Source of the DNA: CAVXYG01 sp963706835
GTDB taxonomy: Bacteria; Actinomycetota; Actinomycetes; S36-B12; GCA-2699445
Assembly (NCBI GenBank): GCA_963706835.1
Contig: CAVPOB010000016.1
Span: 186,001 to 250,000, forward strand
Length of the DNA: 64,000 nucleotides
Direction of reading: 5' to 3'
Below are positions 10,497-19,928 of this stretch, in pieces (the stretch's first letter is position 1; the number at the start of each line of letters is the position of its first letter). The notes under the pieces were generated by a model. It saw only the letters and a list, made by a program, of their open reading frames with translations, made no database searches and had not been told where the DNA came from. Made by a program: the position numbers and the translations under genes.

Positions 10497-10511
10497 CCTA
10501 GACAATCTAGG
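10497..10511. repeat. Small perfect inverted repeat between divergent genes
   Basis: CCTAGA and TCTAGG surround CAA, a perfect 6-bp dyad in the gap between the Ala-rich gene (minus strand, start 10454) and miaA (plus strand, start 10551). Read on the minus strand it contains TAGATT, an acceptable -10 element about 45 bp before the Ala-rich start. It could be a promoter element, an operator, or chance. Confidence 0.35.
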
Positions 10512-10550
10512 GGTGGCGGCTGCCTGTGTCGCGGCCGCGCGGGAGGTGAC

Positions 10551-11486
10551 ATGGCGCTCGATGCGTGGGCGGTCGCACTCGTCGGCCCGACTGCGGTGGG
10601 CAAATCCACCGTCGCTGTGGCCCTGGCGCAGCTGTGGCGGGGCAGGGCCATCGAGGTGGTGAACGCCGACGCCATGCAGTTGTACCGCGAGCTGTCCATC
10701 GGGACGGCCAAGGTGGACCGTGCCACCACAGCAGCGGTGCCCCACCATCTGCTGGACCTGTGGCCCCTCAGCCATCGGGCGAGCGTGGTGGAGTACCGCC
10801 AGGCCGCTCGGGCGGCGATCGTTGGAATCGCGCAACGGCAGGGCCTGCCGGTCGTCGTGGGCGGCTCCGGCCTGTACCTGACGGCGGCCCTCGACGACCT
10901 GGATGTCCCGGGCACCGATCCACAGGTGCGAGCCCGCTACGAAACGATGCTCGCCGAGCGGGGACCGTCGGCGCTGCACGAGGAGCTGCGGCGCCGCGAT
11001 CCCGCCGCAGCCGATCAGATCGCGCCGGAGAACGGCAGGCGCCTGGTGCGGGCGCTGGAGGTCGTCGAACTGACGGGAAGCTTCCGTGCGCGCCTGCCCC
11101 GCGATCCGCCGGCCTGGATCCCGACTCGTTGGATCGGTCTGCGGGCCGAGCAGGCGGCACTCGATGCGGTGATCGACGCCCGATCTGCGGCGATGTTCGA
11201 CGGCGGCCTGCTGGCCGAGGCCGCCGAACTGGCCGAGCAGGGCCTGCGGGACAGTCCGACGGCGCGCAAGGCGGTCGGGTATCAGGAAGCCCTGGCAGTA
11301 CTGGACGGGCACCTGTCGCGCGCTGATGCTGCGGCGCTCACGGCTCGGCGAACCCGGCAGCTCGCCCGTCGGCAGATGCGCTGGTTCCGCCGCGATCGGC
11401 GCATCCAGTGGTGGGACGTGCGGCCCGGCGCGGATCCCACCGACGTCGCGCGGCAGATCGCGGCATGGCTGGCCGCGCGCACATGA
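10551..11486 (+). CDS. miaA: tRNA dimethylallyltransferase MiaA
   Basis: Transfers the dimethylallyl group from DMAPP to A37 of tRNAs reading codons that begin with U, giving the substrate for MiaB. It has 311 residues, a normal length. The P-loop is GPTAVGKST at residues 10-18. Also visible are the substrate-binding NADAMQLYRELSIGTAK (the DSxQ-type loop with Ala for Ser), PHHLLDLW, VVVGGSGLYLTAALDDLD and the C-terminal RQMRWFRRD with a following Trp-rich strand. ATG 10551 is preceded by GGGAGGTGAC, a good ribosome-binding site. The stop at 11484-11486 overlaps an ATG at 11483, one of two candidate starts for dapF, so the genes are probably co-transcribed. Confidence 0.94.
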   Translation: MALDAWAVALVGPTAVGKSTVAVALAQLWRGRAIEVVNADAMQLYRELSIGTAKVDRATTAAVPHHLLDLWPLSHRASVVEYRQAARAAIVGIAQRQGLPVVVGGSGLYLTAALDDLDVPGTDPQVRARYETMLAERGPSALHEELRRRDPAAADQIAPENGRRLVRALEVVELTGSFRARLPRDPPAWIPTRWIGLRAEQAALDAVIDARSAAMFDGGLLAEAAELAEQGLRDSPTARKAVGYQEALAVLDGHLSRADAAALTARRTRQLARRQMRWFRRDRRIQWWDVRPGADPTDVARQIAAWLAART

Positions 11487-11518
11487 ATGCCCACCCGCGG
11501 ACGGCCTACTCTGGAGGG

Positions 11519-12367
11519 GTGGAGTTCCGCAAGGCGCATGGCACAGGCAACGACTTCATCGTGCTCCCCGACCCGGACGGTGCGCTCCGGGTGACGCAGG
11601 ACCTGGTGCGGGCGCTGTGCGACCGCCGGTTCGGCCTCGGCGCCGACGGTATCCTGCGCGTGGTGCGGACCGTCGCTGCGGGTGAGGCCATCGACGATAG
11701 TGCCGACTGCCCGTTCTTCATGGACTACCGCAACGCCGATGGATCCAAGGCGCAGATGTGCGGCAACGGCGCCCGGGTGTTCGCCCAGTATCTGTGGGAC
11801 TCGGGACTGTCCGATCCCGGTCCGATTCGCTTCGCGACGCGGGGCGGAGCCCGGCGGGCCCATCGCAATCCCGATGGCGGCATCACGGTGGCGATGGGTC
11901 CCGCCACGCTCGGTGCGACGGCAGGCGTGAGGGTCGGCGTGAGCGAGCACTCATGGCCGGCCCGGCAGGTCCATGTCCCCAACCCGCACGCCGTCGCCCT
12001 GGTGCAGGACCTCGCCGAAGCCGGTCCGTTGGCAGACGCGCCCCACGTCACCCCGGCGACGGCCTACCCGGATGGCGCGAACGTCGAGTTCGTCGTCGAA
12101 CGCGGGACCGACCACATCGCGATGCGCGTCCACGAGCGTGGGGTGGGGGAGACCCTGTCCTGCGGAACCGGCGCCTGCGCCGCCGCCGTGGCATGGTTGG
12201 CGGAGTCGGGCGAGCCCTTCGCCGCCGATCGCACCGTGCGTGTGGATGTCCCCGGCGGCACCGTCAGCGTCGACGTGGCCACCGATGGCACCGTAACCTT
12301 GTCCGGGCCAGCAGTGACGGTTGCCGAGGGGCGGTTGTCGGACTCCTGGCTGGAGGCAGCAGGGTGA
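11519..12367 (+). CDS. dapF: Diaminopimelate epimerase
   Basis: Pyridoxal-independent epimerase that turns LL-DAP into meso-DAP for lysine and peptidoglycan synthesis. Both catalytic cysteines are present: KAQMCGNGARVFAQY near residue 81 and ETLSCGTGACAAAVA near residue 214. The N-terminal EFRKAHGTGNDFIVL is the family signature. GTG 11519 begins exactly at that motif, but its GGAGG is very close. ATG 11483, overlapping the miaA stop as ATGA, would add 12 residues and imply translational coupling. Length is 282 residues. The stop TGA overlaps the GTG of hflX (GTGA at 12364-12367). Confidence 0.94.
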   Translation: MEFRKAHGTGNDFIVLPDPDGALRVTQDLVRALCDRRFGLGADGILRVVRTVAAGEAIDDSADCPFFMDYRNADGSKAQMCGNGARVFAQYLWDSGLSDPGPIRFATRGGARRAHRNPDGGITVAMGPATLGATAGVRVGVSEHSWPARQVHVPNPHAVALVQDLAEAGPLADAPHVTPATAYPDGANVEFVVERGTDHIAMRVHERGVGETLSCGTGACAAAVAWLAESGEPFAADRTVRVDVPGGTVSVDVATDGTVTLSGPAVTVAEGRLSDSWLEAAG

Positions 12368-13752
12368 CCGATTCTGGTATCGGATCGATCGAGCACGAGC
12401 AGTGGGACCTCTCCGACCGGCAGGCGCTGCGCCGGGTGCCCAGTCTGTCCACCGAACTGCAGGACATCACCGAGGTCGAGTACCGCCAGGTCCGCCTGGA
12501 GCAGGTGGTGCTGATCGGAGTGTGGACCGACGGCTCCATCGAAGAGGCTGAGGCTTCGCTGGCAGAGTTGGCTGCGCTGGCGACCACAGCAGGCTCGGTC
12601 GTCCTCGAGGGGCTCATCCAGCGACGCGACACGCCCGACCCCGCGACGTTCGTCGGCAAGGGCAAGGCCCAGGAACTGGCCAGGATCGTGGCTGAGCTCG
12701 AGGCCGACACGGTGGTCTGCGACGGCGAGTTGACGCCTGGCCAGCTGCGGCAGTTGGAAGCGATCGTCCGGGTCAAGGTCGTCGACCGCACCTGGCTGAT
12801 CCTGGACATCTTCGCCCAGCACGCCAAGAGCAGGGAAGGCAAGGCGCAGGTCTCGCTGGCGCAGCTGGAGTACCTGCTGCCGCGGCTGCGGGGGTGGGGG
12901 GAGTCGCTGTCCCGGCAGGCGGGCGGCCGGGTTTCCGGTGGGGCCGGCATCGGCACGCGCGGCCCGGGCGAGACCAAGCTGGAGATGGACCGGCGCAGGA
13001 TTCGGCAGCAGATCTCCCGCCTGCGCAAGCAGATCGCCGCGATGCGCGTGGCTCGTGCCACGCAGCGCCGCGACCGGGTGCGGCACAGCGTGCCCGCAGT
13101 CGCGCTGGCCGGCTACACCAATGCCGGCAAGTCGAGCCTCCTCAACCGCATGACGGGCGCCGGCGTCCTGGTTGAGGACGCGCTGTTCGCCACACTGGAT
13201 CCGACCGTGCGCCGCAGCGAACTGCCCGATGGGCGCGTGTTCACGCTGATCGACACGGTCGGGTTCGTGCGCCACCTGCCCCACCAGCTCGTCGATGCCT
13301 TCCGCTCGACGCTGGAGGAGACCGTGGAGGCCGACGCCATCGCAGTGGTGGTGGATGCCGCCGACCCGGACCCCGTGGGCCAGATGGCGGCCGTGCAGAC
13401 CGTCCTGGCCGACATCGACGCAGCGGACGTGCCGCAACTGGTGGTGCTGAACAAGGCAGACATCGCAGACGAGACCGCCCTGGCAACTCTGCTGCGGCGC
13501 TTTCCCGGCTCGGTCGCGGTCTCCGCGCGCACCGGGGAGGGGGTGGACCGCCTGGGTCAGGCGCTCGCCGACATGCTGCCGGGACCGACGACCCTGGTGC
13601 ACCTGCTGCTGCCGTACGGCAGGGGGGACCTGGTCGCAGAGATCCACCAGCACGGCACGGTGACGGCGACCGCTTACACAGACGACGGCACCGAACTCGA
13701 CGCACTGGTGCCCGATTGGCTGGCGGCGCGGGTGGCGGAGTTCGCGGTCTGA
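12364..13752 (+). CDS. hflX: Ribosome-associated GTPase HflX
   Basis: OBG/HflX GTPase that binds the 50S subunit and can split stalled or hibernating ribosomes. It has 462 residues. The N-terminal HflX domain contains DTPDPATFVGKGKAQEL and VDRTWLILDIFAQHAKSREG. A Gly-rich linker reads AGIGTRGPGETKLEMDRR. The G domain has G1 GYTNAGKSSLLNRM, G3 DTVGFVRHLP and G4 NKAD. It starts at a GTG that overlaps the dapF stop, the same operon arrangement seen in Streptomyces and Mycobacterium. The frame is intact. Confidence 0.95.
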   Translation: MTDSGIGSIEHEQWDLSDRQALRRVPSLSTELQDITEVEYRQVRLEQVVLIGVWTDGSIEEAEASLAELAALATTAGSVVLEGLIQRRDTPDPATFVGKGKAQELARIVAELEADTVVCDGELTPGQLRQLEAIVRVKVVDRTWLILDIFAQHAKSREGKAQVSLAQLEYLLPRLRGWGESLSRQAGGRVSGGAGIGTRGPGETKLEMDRRRIRQQISRLRKQIAAMRVARATQRRDRVRHSVPAVALAGYTNAGKSSLLNRMTGAGVLVEDALFATLDPTVRRSELPDGRVFTLIDTVGFVRHLPHQLVDAFRSTLEETVEADAIAVVVDAADPDPVGQMAAVQTVLADIDAADVPQLVVLNKADIADETALATLLRRFPGSVAVSARTGEGVDRLGQALADMLPGPTTLVHLLLPYGRGDLVAEIHQHGTVTATAYTDDGTELDALVPDWLAARVAEFAV

Positions 13753-13754
13753 TC

Positions 13755-16499
13755 ATGGCTGCCCACACCCACACCCACACGCCCACCACCACTGCCCGCG
13801 GGCCCGGCATGGTCTGGGACACCGTCAGCGTCGTGATGCTGGGCCTGGCGGCACTCAGCGCTACTGCGGCCGTTGGCGGGGAGTTGCTGCTGCGCGCGGG
13901 CTCCGGCCTGGTGCCCCCCGCCGTGGCGGTCATCGACGCTGCGCTGGCGCTGCTGCTGCTGGGCGCCGTCATGGTGCGGGCAAGCATGGGCGCGTGCGCG
14001 CCGCGACACCGCAGACATCCGCAGCGGCCTGGAGCGGATCGCCTGGGGGGCCGCGCTGGTCTACCCAGGGCGATCGGCGGCCGTCGCTCCTGGAGCAGTG
14101 GTCCTCGCCGGAGCTGGCAACGGCCGTCGAATCGGTGACCTATGTGCTGGCGCTGCCGCTGATCGGCGTCGGCCTGGTGCGGTTGACGTGGCCGCGGCGG
14201 CTGAGCAAGGCGCAGATGCGGGTGCTGATCGCCGACGCACTGGTCGGCTCGCTGGGTCTTGCCGTGATCTGGATGCTCACCATCTTCCCGGCGGCGGCGC
14301 GGTCGGCGGAATCCCCCGTCGTGTCGGTGCTCAACGCCTCGGCGCTGCTGCTCGCCGCGACCCTGCTGCTCGTCATCGTCGCAGCGGCCCGCCGCCGCGC
14401 AGCCCTCCCGGCACAGCAGTTGTTCCTCATCCACGGCGCCATCGTGCTGCAGATCGCCGTCGGGGCGGCGACGTTCGTCGTGATGCCGGATGGCGTGACG
14501 AGCGTCCCGATCTTGCTGATCGGTACGGTCGCGGGGATCGGTTTGTTCGTGCTGTTCTGCATGTACCCCGCGACGCAACCGGAATCCAGGCGGGAGGCCC
14601 GCACGCGCGAGTTGTACGCCTCGGTGGTGCCGCTGCTCCCGATCCCGCTGGCCAGCCTGGTGCTGGTCGGCGTCCTGGTCTCCGGGCCGGGCCCGCCCGG
14701 CACCGCACAGGTCCTCGGCGGCGTCCTGCTCATCCTGCTGCTGGTGAGCGTGGTGGTGCTGCGCGCCCTGGCCTCCTCGGAGTTGCGCAGCGCGGCCCGC
14801 GCGCACGCCGGGGCCCAGTTGACGACCAGCACCGAAGAGCACTGGTTCCAGGTGCTGGTGGGACGCAACCAGGACCTCACCCTGGTGCTGCACCGCGACG
14901 GTCGGATCGCGTACGCGACACCCTCGGTGCGCGCGGCGACCGGCCTGAACGCCGAGGAGTTGCGGGGCCGCCGATTCGCCAGCCTCCTCAGCGGCAACGG
15001 CGCCAACGACGACGCGCTGCGAAGGCTCATGGCAGAGGCCGACGGGCTGGCCGGGGAGCCCGGCGAGGCGGTGGACCTGATGCTGCGCGGAGCCAAGGGG
15101 ACCGGGCGCGAGGTGTCATGGCGCTTCACCGCGCTGGTCGGCCTTGATATCGAGGGCTACCTGGTCAACGGGCGCGACGTCACCGACGAGCGCCGGATGC
15201 AGGCGCTGCTGGCGGAGTCGGCAAGCCGGGACACCTTGACCGGGCTGTTCAGCCGCACGCGGGTTCGCGGACAGCGCGGCCCGTCGCCGCGGCACCCGCT
15301 GCGTCCTGGTCATCAACCTGCGCCGCTTCACCGCCTTCAACGACCAGTACGGGCAGCGGCCGGCGACCAGGTGCTGCGCCTGGTCGCCCAGATGCTGCGG
15401 GACCTGCCCGGTCCGGTTTCCGATCCGGCCCGGCTGACCGCCGATACGTTCGCGGTGCTGATCACCGGTTCGGTGCCGGTCAGCGAGGTGGTGTCCGCTG
15501 CTGCCCGGATCCGCGAGGCGCTGCGGATGATGACGCTGCCGGACGGCCGCCCGCTGCCGCTGGATGTCGCCGCCGGGTACGCGGTCGGCGACGCCGATCA
15601 CACCGAGATCGCCGACGCTGCTCAGCCGGGCGGAACTGGCGATGACGCATTCACGGCGCCTGGAACGCTCACCGCTGGTGCGCTTCGACCCCAAGCTGCG
15701 GCTGGCCAGCGACGCCGCGGCCAGCACCGAGGCGGACCTGCGATCCGCGCTGCGGGACCGGTCGCTGGTGGTCCGGTACCAGCCCATCGTGCGGCTGTCC
15801 GATGGGGCAGTAGTGGGTGCCGAGGCGCTGGTGCGGCGGCGGCGGGCCGATGGGTCGCTGGAGTCGCCCGATGTGTTCATCCCCGTCGCCGAACAGCTGG
15901 GCCTGGTCGACGAGGTCGACAAGGCCGTGCTGCTGCGGGCGCTCAGCGAGATGGGCCAGGTGGCCGAGGCGATAGGCCGTCCGCTGCCGGTCGCGGTCAA
16001 CGTCAGCGCCAGCGAACTCGACGACGGCCTCGAGCATCGCGTTCTGGACGCGCTCGCCGAGACGCGCTGGCGTCCGGAGCACCTCGTCATCGAGGTGACC
16101 GAGACGGCACTGGCCATGGGCACCGACGAGGCGACCCGCCTGCTGCGCCGACTGCAACAGGCGGGATGCCAGATCGCGATGGACGATTTCGGCACCGGCT
16201 ACTCATCGATGGCCAGCCTGGTGGAGATGCCGGTCGACATCGTCAAGATCGACGCGTCCTTCACCCGTCGGCTCACTGCCGCCGGTCGGGGCCTGGCCAT
16301 GATGCGGGCGATCGTGGAGATCGGGCGCAGCCTGAACCTGGTGACGCTTGCCGAGGGGTTGTCCAGCGTGGAGCAGGCCGACCTGCTGCGCGGCATGGGG
16401 TGCGACCGCGGGCAGGGCTATTTGTACGCGCCGCCGCTGACCGTGGAGCAACTCATCGACTACGTGCGGCCGGACGGTGCCGTCGTGGTGATGGAGTGA
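13755..16499 (+). CDS. Membrane PAS-GGDEF(degenerate)-EAL signalling protein (frameshifted)
   Basis: About 910 residues once three breaks (near 13990, 15270 and 15640) are joined. The N-terminal third has about 8 transmembrane helices (for example VLALPLIGVGLVRLTW). A PAS domain follows near 14830-15200 (RNQDLTLVLHRDGRIAYATP), then a diguanylate-cyclase-like domain (RDTLTGLFSR) whose signature reads LTADTFAVLI instead of GGDEF, so it is probably catalytically dead. The C-terminal EAL domain keeps its key residues: VGAEALVRR, VAVNVSASEL, VIEVTETAL, MDDFGTGYSSM, VKIDASF and TLAEGLSS. The likely role is sensor-controlled c-di-GMP hydrolysis at the membrane. It starts 2 bp after hflX, and its stop overlaps the helicase start. 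Confidence 0.82.
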
Positions 16500-18512
16500 C
16501 CGGTAGGCCGAACCGCATCGATGCCGAGGTCCCGGCCGCGCTGCGTGACGTCGTGTCCTCGATCGGGGGACAGCCGCGCAGCGGCCAGGGGCGCATGGCG
16601 GCCGCGGTCGCCGATGCGGTGGCGCAGCGGCGCCACCTGGTCGTCCAGGCGGGGACCGGTACCGGGAAGAGCTTCGCCTATCTGGTGCCGGCGGCGCTGC
16701 ACAGCGCGGCCGCCGAGCAGCGGGTCCTGGTCTCCACCGCCACGCTGGCCCTGCAGCGGCAGCTCATCAGCAAGGACATCCCGACGGTGCTGGACGCCAT
16801 CGGGCACCGCCTGCCCCGACCGCTGTCTGTCGCGGTCGTCAAAGGCCGGGGGAACTACTTGTGCCGCCTGCGGATCGAGGAGTCGGGGCAGGCCGCGCCC
16901 GACCCAGAACTGTTCGCGCTCCCGGGTCGATTGGAGCAGCAGGGCGCGGCGCTGCGCCGCTGGGCGGACCAGACCGAGACCGGTGATCGTGACGAGGTGC
17001 CGGAGCCGGTGGACGCGCGGGTCTGGCGTGCGTTCTCGGTCTCGGGCCGGGAATGCGTCGGCCGCACCCGATGTCCGTTCGGGGAGCAGTGCTTTGCGGA
17101 GGCGGCCCGCGACGCCGCGGCTGAGGCGGACATCGTGGTGGCCAATCACACGCTGCTCGCCATCGACCTCGGCACGGACAGCGACGTGCTGCCCGACCAT
17201 GACGTGGCCATCGTCGATGAGGCCCACGAACTCGGTCGGCCGCATGACACAGGCCAGCACCGAGTCGCTCACCGCGGCAGGTCTGGCAGAGGCGGGGCGG
17301 CGGGCGAACGGGCTGCTCAGCGACGCGGCGGCGTCCCGTTGGCAGGAGGCGACGCGGGTCTTTGCGGCGGCCGTCCCCGAGGCCCTGCACAGCGGACCGG
17401 CACGTGCCGAGACGCGGATCACCGAGATGCCGCAAAGCCTGGTCCGCGCCCTGGCCCAGGTGCGCGATGCCGCGCACGAGGGACTCACGGAGTTGGCGGC
17501 CAGCAGCGGGGACGAGGGAGTATCCCGGCACCAGGCCGCCGTGGCCGCCCTCACCGAGGCGCATGACCGGGCGGGCCTGCTGCTGCGGGAGGACGGCGGG
17601 CTGGTGCGATGGGGAATACCCGATCCGGTCGAACTGTCCGCAGCGCCGCTCCAGGTTGGCCACCTGCTGCGCGAAGGCCTGCTCGGCAGCGGCGTGGTGG
17701 TGGCCACGAGCGCCACGCTGCGCCTGGGCGGGTCATTCGGCGAGTTCGCCGAGGCCTGGGGCCTGGCGGGGCCGGGTGTGGATCTGGACGCCCCGCCGCA
17801 GGTGCCGAGCGCAGCGGCGGCGGGCAGCTGGGCGTTCACCGATGTGGGATCCCCGTTCGACTACCGGCGGCAGGCGATGCTGTACGTCGCCCGGGACCTG
17901 CCGGCGCCGGGCAGGCAGCCGGTGGCGGACGCGGCGCTGTCCCGGATCGCGGCGCTGATTCGGGCCAGCGGCGGCCGGACCCTGGTGCTGGCCTCCTCAT
18001 GGCGCTCGGTGGATGCCATCGCCGAGCATCTGCGGGACGCGGCCATACCCGGCGCCCCGCTGCTGGTGCAGGAGCGCGGTTCGCCGGTGGGACCTTTGGT
18101 GGCCGCCTTCGCATCCGAGGAATGCTCGGTGCTGGTGGGCACGCGGTCGCTGTGGCAGGGCGTCGATGTGCCCGGGCCGTCGTGCACGTGCGTGATCATC
18201 GACAAGATCCCCTTCCCCCGTCCCGACGACCCGTTGCTGGCGGCGCGCGCGGAGGCGGCCGCCGCATCGGGGGCGTCGGGCTTCGCCGCCGTCTCGCTGC
18301 CGCACGCGGCGCTCCTGCTGGCGCAGGGCGCCGGCCGCCTGATCAGATCCGATAGCGACCGCGGGGTCGTGGCCATCCTCGACCCGCGATTGACCCAGCG
18401 CGGATACGGCGCCTACCTGCTCGACTCCCTGCCCGGCATGTGGCGCACCACCGACACCACCGTGGTGCTGGACGCGCTGCGCCGACTGCGAACGGACTCA
18501 GACGCGCCGTAG
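16496..18512 (+). CDS. dinG: DinG-family ATP-dependent DNA helicase (one frameshift)
   Basis: Superfamily 2 XPD/DinG-like helicase of about 670 residues. Walker A is QAGTGTGKSFAYLVPAAL near residue 52 and motif Ia is VLVSTATLALQRQL. Four cysteines that could hold an Fe-S cluster lie between (NYLCRLRI, GRECVGRTRCPFGEQCF). Walker B/DEAH is VAIVDEAHEL. Just after it the frame breaks near 17235 and resumes with TQASTESLTAAGLAEAG. Motifs III-VI follow: VVVATSATLRLGG, LVLASSWRS, VGTRSLWQGVDVPG and QGAGRLIRSDSDRG. The GTG at 16496 overlaps the EAL gene stop. The 3' end overlaps lexA by 15 bp on the other strand. DinG resolves R-loops and is SOS-linked in E. coli; no LexA box was seen directly upstream here. 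Confidence 0.88.
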
Positions 18513-19181
18513 CACGGCCACGACCTTGCCCACGATTCGGGCGTGGTCGCCGTCGATAGGGTCGTAGGCGGGGTTCTGCGGGAGCAGCCAGGTCTTGCCG
18601 TCCGTGAGCTTGAGAGTCTTCACCGTCGCCTCATCATCGAGCAGGGCAGCCACGATCTCGCCGTTCTCCGCGGTGGGCTGACTGCGGACCGCGACGTAAT
18701 CGCCGTCGCAGATCGCCGCATCGATCATGGAATCGCCGGCGACCCGCAGCAGGAACAACTGCCCGTCGCCGACCAGCTCGCGCGGCAGCGGGAACATGGC
18801 CTCCACGGACTGCTCGGCCAGGATGGGTCCACCGGCGGCGATCCTGCCGAGCACCGGGACGTAGGTCGGTTCCGGCGCGGCCGCGTCCGGGGGCAGCTCC
18901 ATGATCTCGGCCGCCGGCTCCGGCTGCGGTTGCAGCACCTCCATGGCGCGCGGCAGTCGCGGATCGCGCCGGATGAACCCCTTGCGCTCCAGGACGCTCA
19001 ACTGGTGGGCGACGCTGGACGGCGACGCCAGGCCGACGGCCTCACCGATCTCACGGATGCTCGGGGGATAGCCCCGAGTCTCCACAGCTTCCGCGATCAT
19101 CGCCAGGATGCGTCGCTGCCGGGCGGTCAGGGCATCGGCGCTGGGCGCGGGTTCCGGCCTGGCTGGCGAGTCGGAGTCCAT
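18498..19181 (-). CDS. lexA: SOS repressor LexA
   Basis: Master repressor of the DNA-damage response. It has 227 residues from ATG 19181; an upstream in-frame start at 19235 is less likely. An N-terminal winged helix-turn-helix (LTARQRRILAMIAEAVETRG, IREIGEAVGLASPSSVAHQL) is joined by a Pro/Glu linker to the S24 autoprotease domain. The cleavage site is Ala116-Gly117 in GRIAAGGPI, the nucleophile is Ser151 in VAGDSMIDA and the general base is Lys188 in EATVKTLK. It is transcribed away from the LysM gene. Two LexA-box-like dyads lie between them (19282-19295 and 19332-19345), giving autoregulation and control of the neighbour. Confidence 0.96.
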   Translation of the reverse strand: MDSDSPARPEPAPSADALTARQRRILAMIAEAVETRGYPPSIREIGEAVGLASPSSVAHQLSVLERKGFIRRDPRLPRAMEVLQPQPEPAAEIMELPPDAAAPEPTYVPVLGRIAAGGPILAEQSVEAMFPLPRELVGDGQLFLLRVAGDSMIDAAICDGDYVAVRSQPTAENGEIVAALLDDEATVKTLKLTDGKTWLLPQNPAYDPIDGDHARIVGKVVAVLRRV

Positions 19182-19281
19182 GGCCACTCCTGTCGGTATC
19201 GAGGACCTGCGTTCCGACGGCTGTCGGATCGGCATGGGAAGTGTTCCCCATAGCGACAGTATCGGCGGCGACGGCGATTAC

Positions 19282-19295
19282 CAAACATGTGTTCG
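19282..19295. promoter_or_regulatory. LexA (SOS) box, imperfect, on the lexA side
   Basis: CAAACATGTGTTCG fits the actinobacterial SOS consensus CGAAC-N4-GTTCG with one mismatch in the left arm. It lies about 100 bp upstream of the lexA start and most likely autoregulates lexA. Confidence 0.65.
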
Positions 19296-19331
19296 AAAAT
19301 CTCTTGCTCGTGTCGCACCGCTCTGATAGAA

Positions 19332-19345
19332 CGAACGCGTGTTCG
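19332..19345. promoter_or_regulatory. LexA (SOS) box, perfect, ahead of the LysM gene
   Basis: CGAACGCGTGTTCG has perfect CGAAC/GTTCG arms, the consensus actinobacterial LexA operator. It lies 25 bp before the ATG of the LysM gene and just upstream of its strong ribosome-binding site, so it should repress that gene until DNA damage. Confidence 0.8.
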
Positions 19346-19370
19346 AAGGTCGACGGTTGGAGGAGGTCCG

Positions 19371-19769
19371 ATGACGACACCAACGCTCACGGTAGGGGCA
19401 CTGACCGGTCCCGCCCCGACGGATGCTCTGCGGTTGACGGCGCGGGGGCGCGCCGCGCTGTTCGTGGTGGCGCTGCTCGCCGCGGCTGCCGCGGCGGTCG
19501 TCCTGGTGATCGGCCCCGGCACGGCAGCGCCGGTGGCGGCGACGCCGACCGCGGCGGCGCCCGACGCGTGGGGCGCGGAACTGGCCGAACGGGGCCTGGC
19601 CCGTGCGTACACGGTCGCCGCCGGCGACACGTTGTGGGACCTGGCGACATCGATCGACCCGGCCTCTGATCCGCGGCCCCTCATCGACCGGATCCAGTTG
19701 ATGAACGGGCTGCCCGACGGGCGCCTCTCGGTCGGTGACCGGCTCTGGCTGCCCGTCGCAGAGGGATGA
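19371..19769 (+). CDS. SOS-controlled LysM membrane protein, ChiZ/DivS/YneA-like
   Basis: A 132-residue protein with an Ala-rich cytoplasmic segment, one membrane helix (residues about 28-50, AALFVVALLAAAAAAVVLVI) and an extracytoplasmic LysM domain (about 78-128, RAYTVAAGDTLWDLATSI to VGDRLWLPVAEG). The order lexA, divergent LysM gene, nrdR matches mycobacterial Rv2719c (ChiZ) and corynebacterial divS; Bacillus yneA is the functional analogue. These proteins delay cell division during the SOS response. The start is set by an ideal GGAGGAGG 5 bp before ATG 19371, and the perfect LexA box sits just upstream. Function is inferred from synteny, topology and the operator. Confidence 0.82.
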   Translation: MTTPTLTVGALTGPAPTDALRLTARGRAALFVVALLAAAAAAVVLVIGPGTAAPVAATPTAAAPDAWGAELAERGLARAYTVAAGDTLWDLATSIDPASDPRPLIDRIQLMNGLPDGRLSVGDRLWLPVAEG

Positions 19770-19823
19770 ATCGGACACCTTGGCGCGGGCTCTTGCGTTT
19801 CTCGATGGATGACTCTAGCGTCC

Positions 19824-19833
19824 CTACATGTAG
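19824..19833. promoter_or_regulatory. Candidate NrdR box
   Basis: CTACATGTAG is a perfect 10-bp palindrome about 95 bp before nrdR. It matches 8 of 10 positions of the NrdR-box core CWATATATWG, with two symmetrical substitutions, as expected in a GC-rich genome. NrdR usually binds paired boxes; no convincing second one was found. Confidence 0.45.
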
Positions 19834-19850
19834 TAGTTACACGCCTGTGA

Positions 19851-19916
19851 TTCATCCACAGGTTGTGGTTGTGGTTCCACAGCCCATCCACAGCTCATCC
19901 ACCGATCCGTCCACAG
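19851..19916. promoter_or_regulatory. Cluster of DnaA-box-like CCACA motifs upstream of nrdR-nrdJ
   Basis: Within 66 bp there are TTCATCCACAG (19851), TTGTGGTTGTGG (19863, reverse orientation), TTCCACAG (19875), CCCATCCACAG (19883), CTCATCCAC (19894) and CCGTCCACAG (19907). The actinobacterial DnaA box is TTGTCCACA, so these are close variants. The density just ahead of the ribonucleotide reductase operon suggests replication-linked control, as known for E. coli nrdAB. This is inference from motifs only. Confidence 0.45.
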
Positions 19917-19928
19917 AAGGGGGCGCAG

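Noticed and set aside
10481..10497. LexA box near the miaA promoter (GAAC ... GTTC)
   Set aside because: The arms are 8 bp apart instead of 4, outside the known operator spacing.
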